NCBI GenBank assembly: GCA_004172865.1
Contig: SEBV01000013.1
Coordinates: forward strand, 62,001-126,000
Source of the DNA: Gammaproteobacteria bacterium
GTDB taxonomy: Bacteria > Pseudomonadota > Gammaproteobacteria > Pseudomonadales > Cellvibrionaceae
Length of the DNA stretch: 64,000 nt
Direction of reading: 5' to 3'
A program made the translations under genes and the position numbers. Positions 46,074 through 54,834 of this stretch are shown here, piece after piece (positions within the stretch are counted from its first letter, which is position 1; the number at the start of each line of letters is the position of its first letter). Below the pieces are notes generated by a model, which searched no databases, had not been told where the DNA came from, and saw nothing but the letters and a program-made list of their open reading frames with translations.

Positions 46074-48653
46074 CTAATGAGCATCAGTCCAGCTCGATTC
46101 TGCCATCCACTCGTCAATTTGCGACAGCGGCATCGGTCGGCCAATATGATAGCCCTGCGCCTCATCGCAACCCATGCTGGATAGACGATCAATCAAAGCC
46201 GCATTTTCCACGCCTTCGGCCACGACTTTTAAGCTCAAACTGTGAGCAAGATGAATGGTGGATTCAACGATTAGCTCATCCTGTTTATCGTCAAGCATAT
46301 TGCGGATAAATGAGTAATCTATCTTCAAGGTTTGCACAGGCAATTTTTTTAGGTAGGCAAGCGATGAATAACCCGTACCGAAATCGTCGATCGATAATTG
46401 CGTGCCCAACTCATGCAATTGTTGCAAGACTCGAAGCGCACGCGACGGATCACTCATAATCGAACTTTCCGTGATTTCCAACTCCAATGCGCTCGCGGGC
46501 AAATCATATTTTTGCAATAAAGTACGCACGAGTTTTGGCATATTTTCATCGAGCAAATTGCGCGCGGATAAATTTACTGCAACGCTCACAATTAAACCTT
46601 GAGAGTGCCACAAGCGACACTGCGCAATACTTTTTTCTAAAACCCACGCGGTGAGCGGATGAATTAAGCTGGTGACTTCTGCGATAGGAATAAAATCATT
46701 CGGCGGAACAAAACCTAATTCAGGATGATTCCATCTCAGCAAGGCCTCAAAACCATAAAAGGATTTATCGCCCAAACTAACTTTGGGTTGATAGTACAAA
46801 CACAATTGATCTTCACGAATAGCACGACCCAATTCACTCATCATCGCCAAACGTTTCGGTGAATGCGGATCAATTTCCGGCTTATAAACTGCAATGCCTG
46901 ACATTTGTTCTTTGGCGTAATACATAGCTACGTCAGCGTAACGCATTAACTCATTAACATCCGATGCTTGCGTAGGCGCGAGTGCAATGCCGATACTTGC
47001 GCTAATTTCCGCGCAAAAAACTTCAAGGTCAAACTCCAAACGCAGCGCATCTAAAATACAATGCGCGAACACGACCGCATGTTGCTGGTTGCGAATACTT
47101 GGTAAAAATATCGCAAACTCATCGCCGCCCATGCGCGCAACTGTACCGCTAACATCTGTCATTTCCGATGCGATACGCGGGCCAATTAATTGCAACAATC
47201 TATCGCCGACCTGATGACCCAGCGTATCGTTAATTTCTTTGAAGCGATCTAAATCGATAAATAAAAGCGCGCCTTGGGCATCGCCGCCTGCAGCATAAAA
47301 ACGCTCTATTTCCTGATAAATATTAGCGCGATTCGGCAAGCCGGTTAGCGCATCGTGCATGGAAACATGTTCAAGCCGATGCTCATAACGCTTGCGTACC
47401 GTAACGTCCTTAGTAGTTCCCCATACGCGTGTTAAGCAATTATTTTCTACTACACCTACGCAGGAAATTTGAAAATAAAAACGGCGACCTTTACTGTCTT
47501 CACGAATAATATCGTGATCTACCATTTGAAAGTTATTGTTCACAAAAAACTTCAAATCAAATACATAACGAGTTGAGCCACTATCGCGCAAACCCATACC
47601 GATAATATCGCTTAGGGATGTTGCGCCCAACATAGTTACGAGCATTTTATTACCTTGCGATAATTGTGCTCGCTCTTCCATCAAATCCGCCTGTCGCTCG
47701 GCAGATTCATCAAGCGAAATCGGCGGAACCATGTCGTAACACCATATAGCTTCGCTGCTGTTGGCAATAAAAGCTTTATAACTTGCCTCGCTTTCCTGTA
47801 ATTTTCGCTGCTGCTCCATCAGAATTTTTAACGCGCTTTCTTCGCGACTTCTATCCTGCAATTGAATGAGCACACGCTCCAAATCACCGTAGCGATTTCT
47901 GATCGGCAAGAGGCTTGCCCGCAGGCTTATTTCTTTATCACGAGCTGTAATTTTTTTTGAAAATGATGAAACAGAATAATCCAGATCGACACTTAAACAT
48001 TCTGCCGACTCATAAACTTTTGCGAGTGATGTTGCAGAATCTACCAAGGCCAATAATTTTTTATCGTGCAATAAATTGTAGCGGCCAACTGCTGCACTGA
48101 TTTTGCGAGAATTAATTTCAAATAATTTTTCAAATGCATTGTTAGCTTGCAGGAGTACGCCTTTTGCGTCAGTCATTAAACTGGCGATGGGATTTTCGGC
48201 AAAAAGTGTACGCAATAAACTGCTGCTAGTTTCGCTGCCGGGATTGGCTAACCAATGCTTACTTGGCACCGCGACGCCTTCAAATTGCCTGGTATTCGCA
48301 TTGGGCACCAATCGGCCGATAAAACGTACTCGATAATCGCCCACGTTACTCATGCAATTAACTTCGCATGCGCGCACGTCACTATCGAGATCGTCTGGAT
48401 GGCTATTGAAGGTTTGCTTGAAGATGTATTTATCGGCAGGACTCAAAGCATCCATCAATGATGACAAATGTTGAAACGGATTTTGGTTTGCCAGAAAAAC
48501 CAAAGAGAATTCTTTGGAAAAAAGTAAGGCACCCGAGATTACATCCAATCGCCACGCAGCCACATCGGGCGCAAGCAATGCATATTCCAAACTCAAAGGA
48601 CTCAACTCCTCTAAATTGGCAGAATGCGGATTGGGATGAGTCATAGGCGGCAA
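46074..48653 (-). CDS. PAS-GGDEF-EAL cyclic-di-GMP signalling protein
   Basis: An 859-residue soluble protein with three PAS-like regions (about 20-135, 145-275 and 295-420, the last with a PAC segment RFYFQISCVGVVEN), a GGDEF domain (GGDEF intact near 508-512) and an EAL domain (EALLRW near 636; also NLSARNLLD, ELEITES, DDFGTGYSSLAYLKKLP). Both catalytic signatures are kept, so it may make or degrade c-di-GMP; many such tandem proteins act mainly as phosphodiesterases. The start is TTG at 48653, or ATG at 48644. It follows no obvious operon and lies upstream of mreB in the same direction. Confidence 0.92.
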   Translation of the reverse strand: MPPMTHPNPHSANLEELSPLSLEYALLAPDVAAWRLDVISGALLFSKEFSLVFLANQNPFQHLSSLMDALSPADKYIFKQTFNSHPDDLDSDVRACEVNCMSNVGDYRVRFIGRLVPNANTRQFEGVAVPSKHWLANPGSETSSSLLRTLFAENPIASLMTDAKGVLLQANNAFEKLFEINSRKISAAVGRYNLLHDKKLLALVDSATSLAKVYESAECLSVDLDYSVSSFSKKITARDKEISLRASLLPIRNRYGDLERVLIQLQDRSREESALKILMEQQRKLQESEASYKAFIANSSEAIWCYDMVPPISLDESAERQADLMEERAQLSQGNKMLVTMLGATSLSDIIGMGLRDSGSTRYVFDLKFFVNNNFQMVDHDIIREDSKGRRFYFQISCVGVVENNCLTRVWGTTKDVTVRKRYEHRLEHVSMHDALTGLPNRANIYQEIERFYAAGGDAQGALLFIDLDRFKEINDTLGHQVGDRLLQLIGPRIASEMTDVSGTVARMGGDEFAIFLPSIRNQQHAVVFAHCILDALRLEFDLEVFCAEISASIGIALAPTQASDVNELMRYADVAMYYAKEQMSGIAVYKPEIDPHSPKRLAMMSELGRAIREDQLCLYYQPKVSLGDKSFYGFEALLRWNHPELGFVPPNDFIPIAEVTSLIHPLTAWVLEKSIAQCRLWHSQGLIVSVAVNLSARNLLDENMPKLVRTLLQKYDLPASALELEITESSIMSDPSRALRVLQQLHELGTQLSIDDFGTGYSSLAYLKKLPVQTLKIDYSFIRNMLDDKQDELIVESTIHLAHSLSLKVVAEGVENAALIDRLSSMGCDEAQGYHIGRPMPLSQIDEWMAESSWTDAH

Positions 48654-48797
48654 CTTTACTCAGAAAAGTGAAATATCAATCCTGAGTCTAGTCAACAATA
48701 ATGATTTAGCTGAAAGAATTTGTTGCTATGGGTTTCGTCGAAATCAAAACTTTTCGATGCAAATTTGTCGCAAAATTCAACATAAGAGATTTATTTT

Positions 48798-49016
48798 TTA
48801 GTAGTGAGGTGGGCGTTCATCAGTAACGTCATCACTACCGTTGGTTTGCGCAAATGAAAGTTCATCAACACGTTTTGCAAGCAAACGCATCTGTTGTTGT
48901 AATTGGATAATGTCGGCGTCTTGCTTGGTAATAACATCGTTTAGCTGCTGAATGGTATCTTCCTGGTAGGCTACTCGTGTTTGCAATTCAATTAAATCGT
49001 CGTTGATATCGTTCAT
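48798..49016 (-). CDS. slyX: SlyX family protein
   Basis: A 72-residue coiled-coil protein (heptads over about 5-52, LIELQTRVAYQEDTIQQLND) ending in the family motif PPHY. Function is unknown. It lies 24 bp after the serine hydrolase gene in the same direction. Confidence 0.88.
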   Translation of the reverse strand: MNDINDDLIELQTRVAYQEDTIQQLNDVITKQDADIIQLQQQMRLLAKRVDELSFAQTNGSDDVTDERPPHY

Positions 49017-49040
49017 TTCTTCACCTGCTTATTCAGCTAT

Positions 49041-50240
49041 TTATTCGCCTAAAACGGCGTAGGCCGCATTAATAATCTTCACGGCGCGATCATCAATTAA
49101 TAAGCTCTGCCCCATTCGCGATGTGACATAACCAAAACCTAATTCATAATCAGGATCGGCAAAACCTAAACAACCGCCCGCGCCGGGATGCCCGAACCCA
49201 CGCGCGCCGCGCCCGTAGCGACAATCTGCGCGATCAGTTTGCGACAACATAAAACCGTTACTGAAACGCAAGGGTAAACCTAACACCTGGTCATCGCTAA
49301 AGGTTTGCTCTTCGGAACACAGTGTCAAAAATCCTGCTGATAATGATTTTCCATTCAACAGTCCACTATAAATAGCAGCGATAGCCTGTGCATTTGCATG
49401 AGCATTAGCGGCGGGAATTTGCGCTTGTCGCCACGCTTTTGTATTAGTCGCCGTCATTAAACTAATGGGATTACAAAATGCGCGATTGGTTACACCACGC
49501 GGATCGGCCTTCATTAATTTGCCGAGCGCCACACTGTCCGCGCCTTGACTTGTTGCAGGTGCAGCGCCGGCATTACGCTTGAGCGGGCCAGTGTCTGCAA
49601 TTAAATCCAACGCCGAATCAGGCACGCCAAAATGACAAGTCACACTCAAAGGCGATGCAACTTGCGCTTGAAAATAATCATTAAAACTTTCGTAACCACT
49701 CACGCGACGAACCAGCTCACCCAAAATCCAACCATACATAAATGGCGAATAACCTTGGCCTTCGCTCGGCGTCCACCAGGGCGTTTCGCTTGCGATAGCG
49801 GCGGTCATTGCATCCCAATTAAAAATTTGGTCATCCGCAATATGTTGATGAAACGCTGACAAACCGCTGCGATGACAAAGCACATCGCGCACCGTAATTT
49901 TTGCTTTATCGCCCTGCGCAAACTCGGGCCAATAATTGGCGATAGGAGAATCCAGAGTTAATTTTCCCTGCGCAACCAGCTGCAATACGCACAGCGCAAC
50001 CAAACCTTTTCCTGCAGAAAAAATATTAACGATGGTATTTTCCTGCCAAGGCTGACCGGAAATTCCCGCGAGGCGATTTCCGCGCTCACCAGCCCAAATA
50101 TTCACCACCAATTCACCGCGATGATAAAGCGCCACACCAGCGCCTTGCTCGCCTCCACTAAAATTGGCCGCAAAGGCATCAACCACCGGCTGCCACTCTG
50201 GAGCCCACCTGCCTTTAATAACGGGACCTTCAATTGTCAT
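49041..50240 (-). CDS. Beta-lactamase-fold serine hydrolase (class C / EstB type)
   Basis: A 399-residue protein of the serine beta-lactamase/D-Ala-D-Ala carboxypeptidase superfamily, most like EstB-type esterases. The SxxK nucleophile motif is SAGK in NIFSAGKGLVAL (near 75-78), the Tyr motif is in YSPFMYGWILGELV, and the third motif is HPGAGGC in GHPGAGGCLGF. There is no signal peptide, so a cytosolic esterase is likelier than a lactamase. The substrate is unknown. Confidence 0.85.
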   Translation of the reverse strand: MTIEGPVIKGRWAPEWQPVVDAFAANFSGGEQGAGVALYHRGELVVNIWAGERGNRLAGISGQPWQENTIVNIFSAGKGLVALCVLQLVAQGKLTLDSPIANYWPEFAQGDKAKITVRDVLCHRSGLSAFHQHIADDQIFNWDAMTAAIASETPWWTPSEGQGYSPFMYGWILGELVRRVSGYESFNDYFQAQVASPLSVTCHFGVPDSALDLIADTGPLKRNAGAAPATSQGADSVALGKLMKADPRGVTNRAFCNPISLMTATNTKAWRQAQIPAANAHANAQAIAAIYSGLLNGKSLSAGFLTLCSEEQTFSDDQVLGLPLRFSNGFMLSQTDRADCRYGRGARGFGHPGAGGCLGFADPDYELGFGYVTSRMGQSLLIDDRAVKIINAAYAVLGE

Positions 50241-50375
50241 GGCTTATCACCTCGTAACTCTCACAGCGTCGAATGGCAGGCATTCTAGCAGCTAAGCGCT
50301 GGCGAATTTTAAGAAAAGCGATTGAGCTTTTGCGACTGCCTGCCTAAGATCGCATCCTCAGCAAGAGGGCAACTC

Positions 50376-50705
50376 ATGAACAACGACAAAAACTCCCGCC
50401 TGGTGTATTCCACCGACAGCGGCCGCATTAAAGAAGAAAAACCTGCAGCTGCAATTCCAAAAAGCGACGGCATAGTTAGAATTCGCCGCGAAACCGCAGG
50501 CAGAAATGGCAAAGGCGTAACCACTATCACCGGCATTCCTGTCGATGAAACCGAATTAAAAAATATCGCAAAAGCACTCAAACAAACCTGCGGCGTCGGC
50601 GGCTCGGTGAAAGACGGCGTAATTGAAATTCAAGGCGACCAACGCGAAAAAATTAAAGCCGATTTAGAGAAACGCGGATACACCGTGAAATTGGCGGGCG
50701 GCTAG
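50376..50705 (+). CDS. yciH: YciH/SUI1 family translation factor
   Basis: A 109-residue SUI1-fold protein, the bacterial relative of eIF1. The start is the ATG at 50376, after AGAGGG. The SUI1 domain covers about 40-109 (GKGVTTITGIPVDETELKNI, KALKQTCGVGGSVKDGVIEIQGD). E. coli YciH is reported to inhibit initiation under stress. It is divergent from the serine hydrolase and seven bases before the DUF3820 gene. Confidence 0.93.
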   Translation: MNNDKNSRLVYSTDSGRIKEEKPAAAIPKSDGIVRIRRETAGRNGKGVTTITGIPVDETELKNIAKALKQTCGVGGSVKDGVIEIQGDQREKIKADLEKRGYTVKLAGG

Positions 50706-50712
50706 AAAACCT

Positions 50713-50943
50713 ATGGAAAATGGACAACCAGATTCAACCATTTTAGTAGAACTCGCCAACACCAAAATGCCCTTCGGAAAATATGCAGGGCGCGTATTAA
50801 TGGATTTGCCCGAACCTTATTTAGTTTGGTTTTCGCAGCAAGGTTTTCCGAAAGGAAAGCTTGGGGAGCAGCTTCAGTTTTTGTATGAAATAAAATTGAA
50901 TGGGCTAGAGGGATTATTGAAGCCGTTGAAAAAGAATGATTAA
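50713..50943 (+). CDS. DUF3820 family small protein
   Basis: A 76-residue protein matching DUF3820, with the core MPFGKYAGRVLMDLPEPYL and the FPKGKLGEQL segment. Function is unknown, although a nucleic-acid-related role has been suggested for such domains. It is seven bases after yciH and probably co-transcribed. Its stop is immediately followed by the palindromic repeat element. Confidence 0.85.
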   Translation: MENGQPDSTILVELANTKMPFGKYAGRVLMDLPEPYLVWFSQQGFPKGKLGEQLQFLYEIKLNGLEGLLKPLKKND

Positions 50944-50946
50944 GAG

Positions 50947-51055
50947 CCCCCTCACCCTAGCCCTCTCCCAAAGGGAGAGGGGACTGGAATGTGCTAATTT
51001 CAACGTGCGTGCTTTTAGCTCCCTCTCCCTCTGGGAGAGGGTTGGGGTGAGGGGG
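50947..51055. repeat. Palindromic repeat element, copy A
   Basis: About 109 bp bounded by imperfect 23-bp inverted ends (starting CCCCCTCACCC and ending GGGGTGAGGGGG), with inner CCCTCTCCC/GGGAGAGGG stems. The middle segment containing GTGCTAATTTC and TGCTTTTAGC recurs in copy B. It overlaps the 3' end of the DUF559 gene and supplies its last codons. Confidence 0.85.
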
Positions 51056-51382
51056 TTTTAAAGCATCATAAATCACCCTTAACACCGTCTCCGTTTCTAA
51101 AAACACTTGCCGATTATCAAACCTAAGCACAGTAATTCCCAATTCATTAAGCCGCTGCGTACGCACAATATCTTTTTGCAAACCATCATCAGTAAAATGC
51201 TGGCTGCCATCCAACTCAATAATTAACTTATATTCGTGACAATAAAAGTCAGCGATGTAACCCTCTACTGGATGCTGCCGCCGAAACTTTGCGTTTGCGA
51301 TTTGGCGATTCCGTAATAACTGCCACATAAATAATTCAGCACTGGTTTGATTTTTACGTAATTTTTTCGCGAGTTCGATCAT
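50957..51382 (-). CDS. DUF559 domain protein (Vsr-like endonuclease fold)
   Basis: A 141-residue protein whose first 108 residues are a DUF559 domain related to very-short-patch-repair nucleases. Seen are RKNQTSAELFMWQLLRNRQ, KFRRQHPVEGYIADFYC and the PD-(D/E)XK-like IELDGSQH. The last 32 residues, from PPHPNPLPEGEG to PLPLGEG, are encoded entirely by repeat copy A and are not part of the domain. The gene overlaps the AraC regulator by four bases. The physiological role is unknown. Confidence 0.8.
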   Translation of the reverse strand: MIELAKKLRKNQTSAELFMWQLLRNRQIANAKFRRQHPVEGYIADFYCHEYKLIIELDGSQHFTDDGLQKDIVRTQRLNELGITVLRFDNRQVFLETETVLRVIYDALKPPHPNPLPEGEGAKSTHVEISTFQSPLPLGEG

Positions 51383-52287
51383 GTGAGCTGGGGCGGACTC
51401 GATAAGGGGAGAGGATTTGGGAGAGTGCTAATTTCGAAGTCGATGCTTTTAGCCCCCTCCTCCTCTGAGCGGGGCGCGCAGTCAGGGCTGGGGTGAGGGC
51501 TCTGAAAATACTGATTCGGCGCAACCCCAAAGGTGCGCTTAAACATCGCCGAAAATGCACTTGGGCTGGCATAGCCAAGCGCATTTGAAATGCGCGCAAT
51601 AGACTCGCCGCGGCCCAATCGGCAGATCGCATCGGCAATTTGCACTTGCTGCACCCACTGGCGATATTTCAGGCCGGTTTCTTTCGGGAATAAACGAATC
51701 AAAGTACGTGCGCTGGCACCGGCAGCATCTGCTAACTCCTCAATAGTGCGATTAACGCCAGGCGCACTCATGATTGAATGACATACGGTTTGTAAACGGC
51801 GATCTTGCGGCCAAGGGATTTCTACCGCGTGGGTTGCAGCGCGATTTATTTCCATCAATATCAAAGCAGCGATGTGCTCTCCGCGCCCCGCTACCGGATA
51901 TTCCGCTGGCTCTTCGAGCAAACCCAAAATTAATTCCCGCAAGAAATTCGACACTGAAATTGCGCGGCATTCCTGACCCAGGGCGACGGGCACATCCGCA
52001 CTTACATACAGCGTGCGCATCTCAAGGTCGCTCATCATAAATGAATGATGTTCGACATTTGCCGGAACCCAAAGCGCGCGTTGTGATGGAATAGTCCAAA
52101 CACTGGTGGGCGTAAGTACGCGCATCACTCCTTCGACCGCATATAACAATTGCGCGCGCGGATGCGTATGCGGCGGTATTTCGTCACCGTTGTTGTAACG
52201 CCCGGCCCAGGCCACTATGGGGCGCGGTACATCCTGCAGAGCTTCCGCGCTGCGCATATGATTTATTACCACGGAACCCCCTAACAA
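51379..52287 (-). CDS. AraC family transcriptional regulator
   Basis: A 302-residue regulator with an N-terminal cupin ligand domain (about 15-110, PPHTHPRAQLLYAVEGVMRV) and a C-terminal double helix-turn-helix (about 165-262, ARTLIRLFPKETGLKYRQW and ISNALGYASPSAFSAMFKRTFG). The tail after residue about 265 is encoded by repeat copy B. It is divergent from the Fsr-type MFS gene with 86 bp between, so it probably controls that exporter. Confidence 0.9.
   Translation of the reverse strand: MLGGSVVINHMRSAEALQDVPRPIVAWAGRYNNGDEIPPHTHPRAQLLYAVEGVMRVLTPTSVWTIPSQRALWVPANVEHHSFMMSDLEMRTLYVSADVPVALGQECRAISVSNFLRELILGLLEEPAEYPVAGRGEHIAALILMEINRAATHAVEIPWPQDRRLQTVCHSIMSAPGVNRTIEELADAAGASARTLIRLFPKETGLKYRQWVQQVQIADAICRLGRGESIARISNALGYASPSAFSAMFKRTFGVAPNQYFQSPHPSPDCAPRSEEEGAKSIDFEISTLPNPLPLSSPPQLT
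51385..51503. repeat. Palindromic repeat element, copy B
   Basis: A diverged relative of copy A sharing GTGCTAATTTC, TGCTTTTAGC and the GGGGTGAGGG end. It supplies the C-terminal tail of the AraC regulator. Inverted pairing is weaker than in copy A. Confidence 0.7.
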
Positions 52288-52373
52288 TTGTCACTTAATC
52301 GATAGTTTATGTCATATCTGCTTTTTTCAACACTTTATAATTTATCCTCAATAGTCCAAAAGCAGAGCTCTCT

Positions 52374-53603
52374 ATGACCAAGATGGAACCAATTCCCGCG
52401 GCACCCTCAATTGCGCCAGTACCGACATTTGATAGCACCAAACTGATTTTGCCAGTCGTCGGCGCAGTAAGTTTTGTGCACTTATTGAATGACTTGATTC
52501 AAGCGGTGTTGCCGTCGATTTATCCCATGCTGAAAACCGATTACAACCTGAGCTTTACGCAAGTTGGGCTGATTACATTGGTGTTTCAATTAACCGCGTC
52601 CGTCTTGCAACCAGGTATTGGTTTTTATACAGATAAACATCCAAAACCTTATTTGTTGCCCGCCGGCATGGTGTTTACCTTGATTGGTTTGATCATGCTT
52701 TCGCTCGTGAATAGTTTCGAGTGGATTCTGATTGCATCTGCTTTTATCGGCTTGGGGTCTTCCGCGTTTCACCCGGAGGCTTCACGCGTTGCACGCACAG
52801 CATCGGGCGGACGATTTGGTTTTGCGCAAGCGTTCTTCCAAGTAGGCGGCAATAGCGGTTCTGCGCTTGGCCCGTTATTAGCGGCGGCCATTGTGATTCC
52901 GCGCGGGCAACCCGCCATCGCCTGGTTTACGATTTTTGCAGTGATTGGAATTATTGTGTTGTTCAATGTAAGCCGTTGGACGATCCGTACCCATGCGGCG
53001 ATGAAAGCCAGCGCCAAGCATCATCGCAAGCCCGACTTGTCACGCAACCAAATTGTGAAGGCGCTTTTCGTATTGGGTATTTTGGTGTTTTCCAAATACA
53101 TTTATATGACGAGCCTGTCGAGTTACTACACATTTTATTTGATTGAAAAATTTAACCAGCCCGTTGCCAGTGCACAATTATTTTTGTTCCTGTTTTTAGC
53201 AGCCGTTGCCGTGGGGACTTTTGCAGGCGGGCCCATTGGCGACCGTATTGGCCGCAAGCTGTTGTTGTGGATTTCTATTCTCGGTGTAGCGCCTTTTACG
53301 CTTTTGTTGCCTTACTGCAATTTGTTTTGGACAGGTGTAATCAGCGTATTTATCGGCTTGGTTTTGTCTTCAGCTTTCTCCGCCATTATTGTATTTGCGC
53401 AAGAGTTGGTACCCGGAAAAGTTGGGCTAATATCAGGAATTTTTTACGGACTCATGTTCGGTTTTAGCGGAATTTCTGCAGCGGCCTTAGGCGCATTGGC
53501 GGATTCAACCGACATTATTTTTGTTTTTAAATGCTGTTCATTTTTGCCGCTGCTGGGAATAGTTACGGTGTTTTTGCCGAAGGTTGAATACTCAAAACAT
53601 TAA
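52374..53603 (+). CDS. fsr: MFS transporter, fosmidomycin resistance (Fsr) type
   Basis: A 409-residue major-facilitator exporter with 12 predicted helices. It resembles Fsr by VSFVHLLNDLIQAVLPSIYPMLK near helix 1, GLGSSAFHPEASRVAR, the motif-A-like GGPIGDRIGRK loop and FAQELVPGKVGLISGIFYGLMFGFSG. Fsr exports fosmidomycin; its native substrate is uncertain. The divergent AraC gene is the likely regulator. Confidence 0.88.
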   Translation: MTKMEPIPAAPSIAPVPTFDSTKLILPVVGAVSFVHLLNDLIQAVLPSIYPMLKTDYNLSFTQVGLITLVFQLTASVLQPGIGFYTDKHPKPYLLPAGMVFTLIGLIMLSLVNSFEWILIASAFIGLGSSAFHPEASRVARTASGGRFGFAQAFFQVGGNSGSALGPLLAAAIVIPRGQPAIAWFTIFAVIGIIVLFNVSRWTIRTHAAMKASAKHHRKPDLSRNQIVKALFVLGILVFSKYIYMTSLSSYYTFYLIEKFNQPVASAQLFLFLFLAAVAVGTFAGGPIGDRIGRKLLLWISILGVAPFTLLLPYCNLFWTGVISVFIGLVLSSAFSAIIVFAQELVPGKVGLISGIFYGLMFGFSGISAAALGALADSTDIIFVFKCCSFLPLLGIVTVFLPKVEYSKH

Positions 53604-53624
53604 AAATTCTTATTTCCTTTATTT

Positions 53625-53713
53625 GGGAAACGTCATCCTCGCGCAGCGGGGATCCAGCTGTTGAAAATCAAAGTCTAAAGATGGATCCCCGCTACGCGAG
53701 GATGACGATTCCC
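53625..53713. repeat. MITE-like inverted repeat
   Basis: Arms of 32 bp (53625-53656 and 53682-53713) match at 30 positions around a 25-base loop. Ends are GGGAA-CGTCATCC. This form of repeat (GTCATCC..GCGGGGATCCA) is widespread in proteobacteria. It lies in the gap after the MFS gene and encodes no protein. Confidence 0.85.
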
Positions 53714-53829
53714 TATTTAATGTTTCCTATCTTTTCTTCAGGGTACGAAGACAAGCACTGGCCTGGTTATTGCAATTTTCCTCTCACCTAAACCCGAACG
53801 ACGTTTTTCTGACAGAGAGGCCCAACAAT

Positions 53830-54363
53830 ATGGATACGCAAACCTTTATCCAATTAACTGACACATCGCTCAAAATTGGCCTAGGCGCATTGATCGCAGC
53901 GCTAATTGCCTGGTTCATTCTGTGGCGTAGCGCCAATCTGAACAGCGCGCCGCGTGAGAATCGACGCTTGCAGATTCTGGAAGACGTGTCGGCACAAGTT
54001 GGAACTGTCACTCATATATTCGCCAAATATTCGTCACTTGTTGTGGAATCCATTCAATTTGGTGACCGTTGGCCGAGCGCACGCCGTCAAGAATTGGACA
54101 TAGTAAATACTGAACTGGTTAACGAATTCCGTAAACTTGCAGACGCCGAAGCAAAATTGTTGATGCTGGGCGAAAAAAATCTTGAGCGCAGCCTGCGTTT
54201 GTACGGCGCAAAAATTGCCGTGTTCCGCAAACAAGTTTATGTCTGCCGCAAAGACATCAGCCACGAGCAAATCACTACCTTGAAGATGGGCGTGAACCAA
54301 GTTCGTGAACAGTTTTACGATATGCTCAGCCGCAAGTACGACCGCCTTTTAGCAAACGCTTAA
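53830..54363 (+). CDS. Membrane-anchored hypothetical protein
   Basis: A 177-residue protein from the ATG at 53830 (AGAGAGG upstream). One N-terminal helix (about 16-33, GLGALIAALIAWFILW) is followed by a charged, helical cytosolic-looking domain without a recognised motif (LQILEDVSAQVGTVTHIFAKY, LDIVNTELVNEFRKLADAEA). I do not recognise the family. It ends at its own terminator. Confidence 0.7.
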   Translation: MDTQTFIQLTDTSLKIGLGALIAALIAWFILWRSANLNSAPRENRRLQILEDVSAQVGTVTHIFAKYSSLVVESIQFGDRWPSARRQELDIVNTELVNEFRKLADAEAKLLMLGEKNLERSLRLYGAKIAVFRKQVYVCRKDISHEQITTLKMGVNQVREQFYDMLSRKYDRLLANA

Positions 54364-54382
54364 CAAATTCATTTCAAAATTT

Positions 54383-54420
54383 AAAACGCCTGCCGCACGA
54401 AAATGTGGCGGGCGTTTTGT
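54383..54420 (+). terminator. Terminator of the hypothetical membrane gene
   Basis: A 15-bp stem with two wobble pairs (AAAACGCC.. and ..GGCGTTTT) around a six-base loop, followed by TTTTGTT, 19 bp after the stop. Confidence 0.85.
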
Positions 54421-54477
54421 TATGCGTTACCTTTCTTCGCTTCCCCAGTAACACTCTATAAAAACAAATTAAGGTGA

Positions 54478-54834
54478 CGTCAAATAACTTGGCAGCGTCA
54501 AGCATTAAAGAAGAACGTTTATATCGACGGGACATTAATTGGCGAATCATCCAACAAAGTGTTCTTTTACAAAACCTTTGCGCCTGGCACTCATAAATTG
54601 TCAACGGAATCAGAATTTAGCGAGAACTATACCGAATTAAAAACTGAAGGCGGCAAAAACTATTTTGTTGAGCAATCAATAAAAATGGGCGTCTTCGTTG
54701 GCGGTGCAGTTGAGTTTCAATTCTTAGCTCCACATGGTTCGCAGGTTGAATATTTTCAAATTTTTTTGGATTACGAAAATATTTTCGCGGAAAAAATCAA
54801 AAAAATTTTCATCCCACCACCTGATGCCTTTTAA
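54478..54834 (+). pseudogene. N-terminally truncated DUF2846 gene remnant
   Basis: An open frame after a TGA at 54475 encodes a clear DUF2846 C-terminal part (VYIDGTLIGESS, FAPGTHKLSTESEFSE, GGKNYFVEQSIKMGVFVGGA). The signal peptide and first strands that such lipoprotein-like proteins carry are missing. No start with a ribosome site lies at the right place; the first in-frame GTG at 54559 is inside the domain. The 3' end overlaps the convergent GntR gene by 26 bp. It looks like a decayed gene. Confidence 0.65.

Noticed and set aside
49041-50240. Antibiotic-resistance class C beta-lactamase
   Set aside because: The fold motifs are present, but there is no signal peptide and the sequence is closer to EstB-type esterases.
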